64,000 nucleotides of DNA from Clostridium sp. TW13 (lineage in GTDB: Bacteria; Bacillota; Clostridia; Clostridiales; Clostridiaceae): positions 2,056,362 through 2,120,361 of the forward strand of contig NZ_BROD01000001.1 in NCBI RefSeq assembly GCF_024345225.1, read 5' to 3'. Every line of letters starts with the position of its first letter. Positions within the stretch are counted from its first letter, which is position 1. The position numbers and the translations under genes are program-made. The notes under the pieces were generated by a model. That model was not told the DNA's origin. It saw only the letters and a list, made by a program, of their open reading frames with translations, and searched no databases. Positions 62,955 to 64,000 of the stretch are shown piece after piece.

Positions 62955-62970
62955 AAGTTATCGATAACTT
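62955..62970. promoter_or_regulatory. Perfect 16 bp palindrome, operator candidate of the opp-mannanase operon
   Basis: AAGTTATCGATAACTT with CG at its centre, 39 bp upstream of the binding-protein ATG. A CG-centred palindrome is the usual form of LacI-family or CcpA (cre) operators; this one matches a loose cre consensus with about three mismatches. No LacI-type gene lies in the window. Confidence 0.5.
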
Positions 62971-63071
62971 TACTGTGATTGTAATCCTTTTCTTAGAGGA
63001 AATAAATAGCATTTTTTTATATTTATTTGCATTTTTTCATGTTATTATAATCTCTTAACTTTTATATTATC

Positions 63072-63107
63072 TTACACTAATAGAAGTATAATACTACTTT
63101 AGTGTAA
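63072..63107. promoter_or_regulatory. Inverted repeat in the intergenic region
   Basis: TTACACTAA and TTAGTGTAA arms separated by 18 nt that contain AGTAT/ATACT. Located between the divergent opp-type operon and the NMT1-like lipoprotein gene (62917-63406), so it could be an operator for either. No other feature was seen in that gap beyond the 62955 palindrome. Confidence 0.4.
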
Positions 63108-63406
63108 AAATTAGTAATTTATTTATTTTATTACATTATAAATATCACTTATTCAGTTTAAAAGTTTAGAAATTAATAACATTATTTCATTTCCTTCAAC
63201 ATCTAACTATACACATTTTTATTAATAACCTTATTAGTAACTTTATTGATATACTCATCTGAAACTTTGTTACCTAATAATCTAAAGTTTTTCTTCATAA
63301 TATATACCTTTTATTAATAAATTTTGTAATCACTTGATTGTCCATAACATTTTTCAATTAATTATCATATTATACAACATAAATATTTATCAGGAGATGC
63401 ACTTAA

Positions 63407-64000
63407 TTGAAGAAAAAATCTAAACTACTTGTTTCTTTATCTTTAGCATTTGTTCTAGCTGCATCCTTAGTTAGCTGTGGAAATAAAAAAACTTCATCAA
63501 CTACTACTGTTCGTTTAAATGAAGTCACACGTTCAGTATTCTATGCTCCTATGTACGTAGCAATGAATGAGGGATTCTTTAAAGATGAAGGCATAGAAAT
63601 CGACTTATCTACTGGTCAAGGTGCTGATAAAACTATGCAACAGGTTCTATCAAAAAATGCTGATATAGGATTTTGTGGTCCTGAACAAGTTATGTATATT
63701 TACAATCAAGGCCGTGAAGACTACCCAGTAGTTTTTGCTCAACTTACTCAAAGAGATGGTTCATTTTTAGTGGGCAGATCTGAGGATAAGAATTTTAATT
63801 GGGACTCCATTCGTGGAAAGAGCATTATAGGTGGAAGACCTGGAGGGGTTCCTGAAATGGCGTTTGAATATGTCCTAAAGAAAAATAGCATTGATGTAAA
63901 AAAAGATATTAAACTAATCACAAATATCTCTTTTGCCAATACTGGTGGTGCTTTTAAAGGAGGTCTTGGTGATTATGTAACATTATTCGAGCCAACTGGT
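63407..64000 (+). CDS. ABC transporter substrate-binding lipoprotein (NMT1/THI5-like), partial
   Basis: The first 198 codons of a lipoprotein receptor; the window end cuts it. TTG start at 63407 with AGGAG 10 nt upstream; signal MKKKSKLLVSLSLAFVLAAS and lipobox LVSC (Cys24). The body NEVTRSVFYAPMYVAMNEGFF, ADIGFCGPEQVMY and DSIRGKSIIGGRPGGVPEMA matches the SsuA/THI5/NMT1 group, which bind nitrate-, sulfonate- or pyrimidine-like ligands. The ligand here is unknown; partner ABC genes would lie beyond the window. Confidence 0.88.
   Translation, partial: MKKKSKLLVSLSLAFVLAASLVSCGNKKTSSTTTVRLNEVTRSVFYAPMYVAMNEGFFKDEGIEIDLSTGQGADKTMQQVLSKNADIGFCGPEQVMYIYNQGREDYPVVFAQLTQRDGSFLVGRSEDKNFNWDSIRGKSIIGGRPGGVPEMAFEYVLKKNSIDVKKDIKLITNISFANTGGAFKGGLGDYVTLFEPTG

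Noticed and set aside
1-64000. tRNA, rRNA, CRISPR array, integrase, transposase.
   Set aside because: Scanned by eye for CCA-ending cloverleaf clusters, regularly spaced repeats and typical motifs; none found. A tRNAscan and CRISPR search would be decisive.

Overview
The window is about 30% G+C by eye and carries a chromosomal segment of a low-GC, endospore-forming, anaerobic Firmicute, almost certainly a Clostridium sensu stricto relative. The evidence is an alpha/beta-type small acid-soluble spore protein, pyruvate formate-lyase with its activase, FeoAB, a glutamine-amidating MurT/GatD pair, DUF378, DUF1540, DUF554 and YaaR small proteins, and strong AGGAGG ribosome sites with many TTG/GTG starts. 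I cannot name the species. I saw no tRNA, rRNA, CRISPR array, intact transposase or prophage module.

Layout. 1-2.7 kb: vitamin B6 salvage unit on the minus strand (MocR/PdxR-type regulator, pyridoxal kinase, ECF S component cut by the window edge). 3-10.3 kb: housekeeping genes (PHP phosphoesterase, DUF554, HD, MATE, DUF1540, alanine-racemase family, glutamine-dependent NAD synthetase). 10.4-17.6 kb: YaaR, a YunD-like metallophosphoesterase, a three-gene ABC-2 exporter, gamma-carbonic anhydrase and a degenerate CehA-like protein. 17.8-28.7 kb: Lrp regulator, small membrane proteins, a PEPCK/HPr-kinase-fold protein, PlsC, a secreted ComEC-like hydrolase, feoAB flanked by two RNase H-fold nuclease genes, and an arginyl-tRNA-synthetase-like protein that has lost its HIGH motif. 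28.9-36.4 kb: M50 and M48 membrane proteases, a candidate small RNA, L-lactate dehydrogenase, an exonuclease, and pflB-pflA under a ZTP riboswitch. 36.6-42.8 kb: pyrimidine cluster pyrC-B-I-F-K-D-E with a PyrR-type attenuator between pyrC and pyrB. 43-48 kb: small hypotheticals, SASP, a beta-lactamase-fold protein lacking its serine, phosphofructokinase and UppP. 48-53 kb: cell-wall genes (unknown membrane-anchored protein, MurT, GatD, D,D-carboxypeptidase). 53-55 kb: Lrp regulator and aspartate ammonia-lyase. 55.5-63 kb: an Opp-type ABC transporter with a cytoplasmic GH26 beta-mannanase, probably a manno-oligosaccharide uptake and degradation operon. 63.4 kb to the end: start of an NMT1/THI5-like solute-binding lipoprotein.

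Control elements read directly from sequence: a ZTP (pfl-motif) riboswitch fused to a terminator before pflB; two PyrR-box-like hairpins before pyrB, one covering its ribosome site; a promoter-terminator unit at 29.73-29.86 kb that looks like a small RNA; and about 25 intrinsic terminators, many shared by convergent genes and some containing the stop codons.

Unexplained structure: (i) a family of at least four dispersed 72-74 bp imperfect palindromes bounded by TTAAG...CTTAA; (ii) two copies of a structured intergenic repeat of about 250-290 bp, related by an internal insertion and by a deletion between short direct repeats; (iii) three proteins that keep a fold but lack the family's catalytic residues (ArgRS-like, class A beta-lactamase-like, CehA-like). 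The most promising candidate for something new is the translationally coupled pair of catalytically degenerate ArgRS-like protein and RNase H-fold nuclease at 26.4-28.7 kb.
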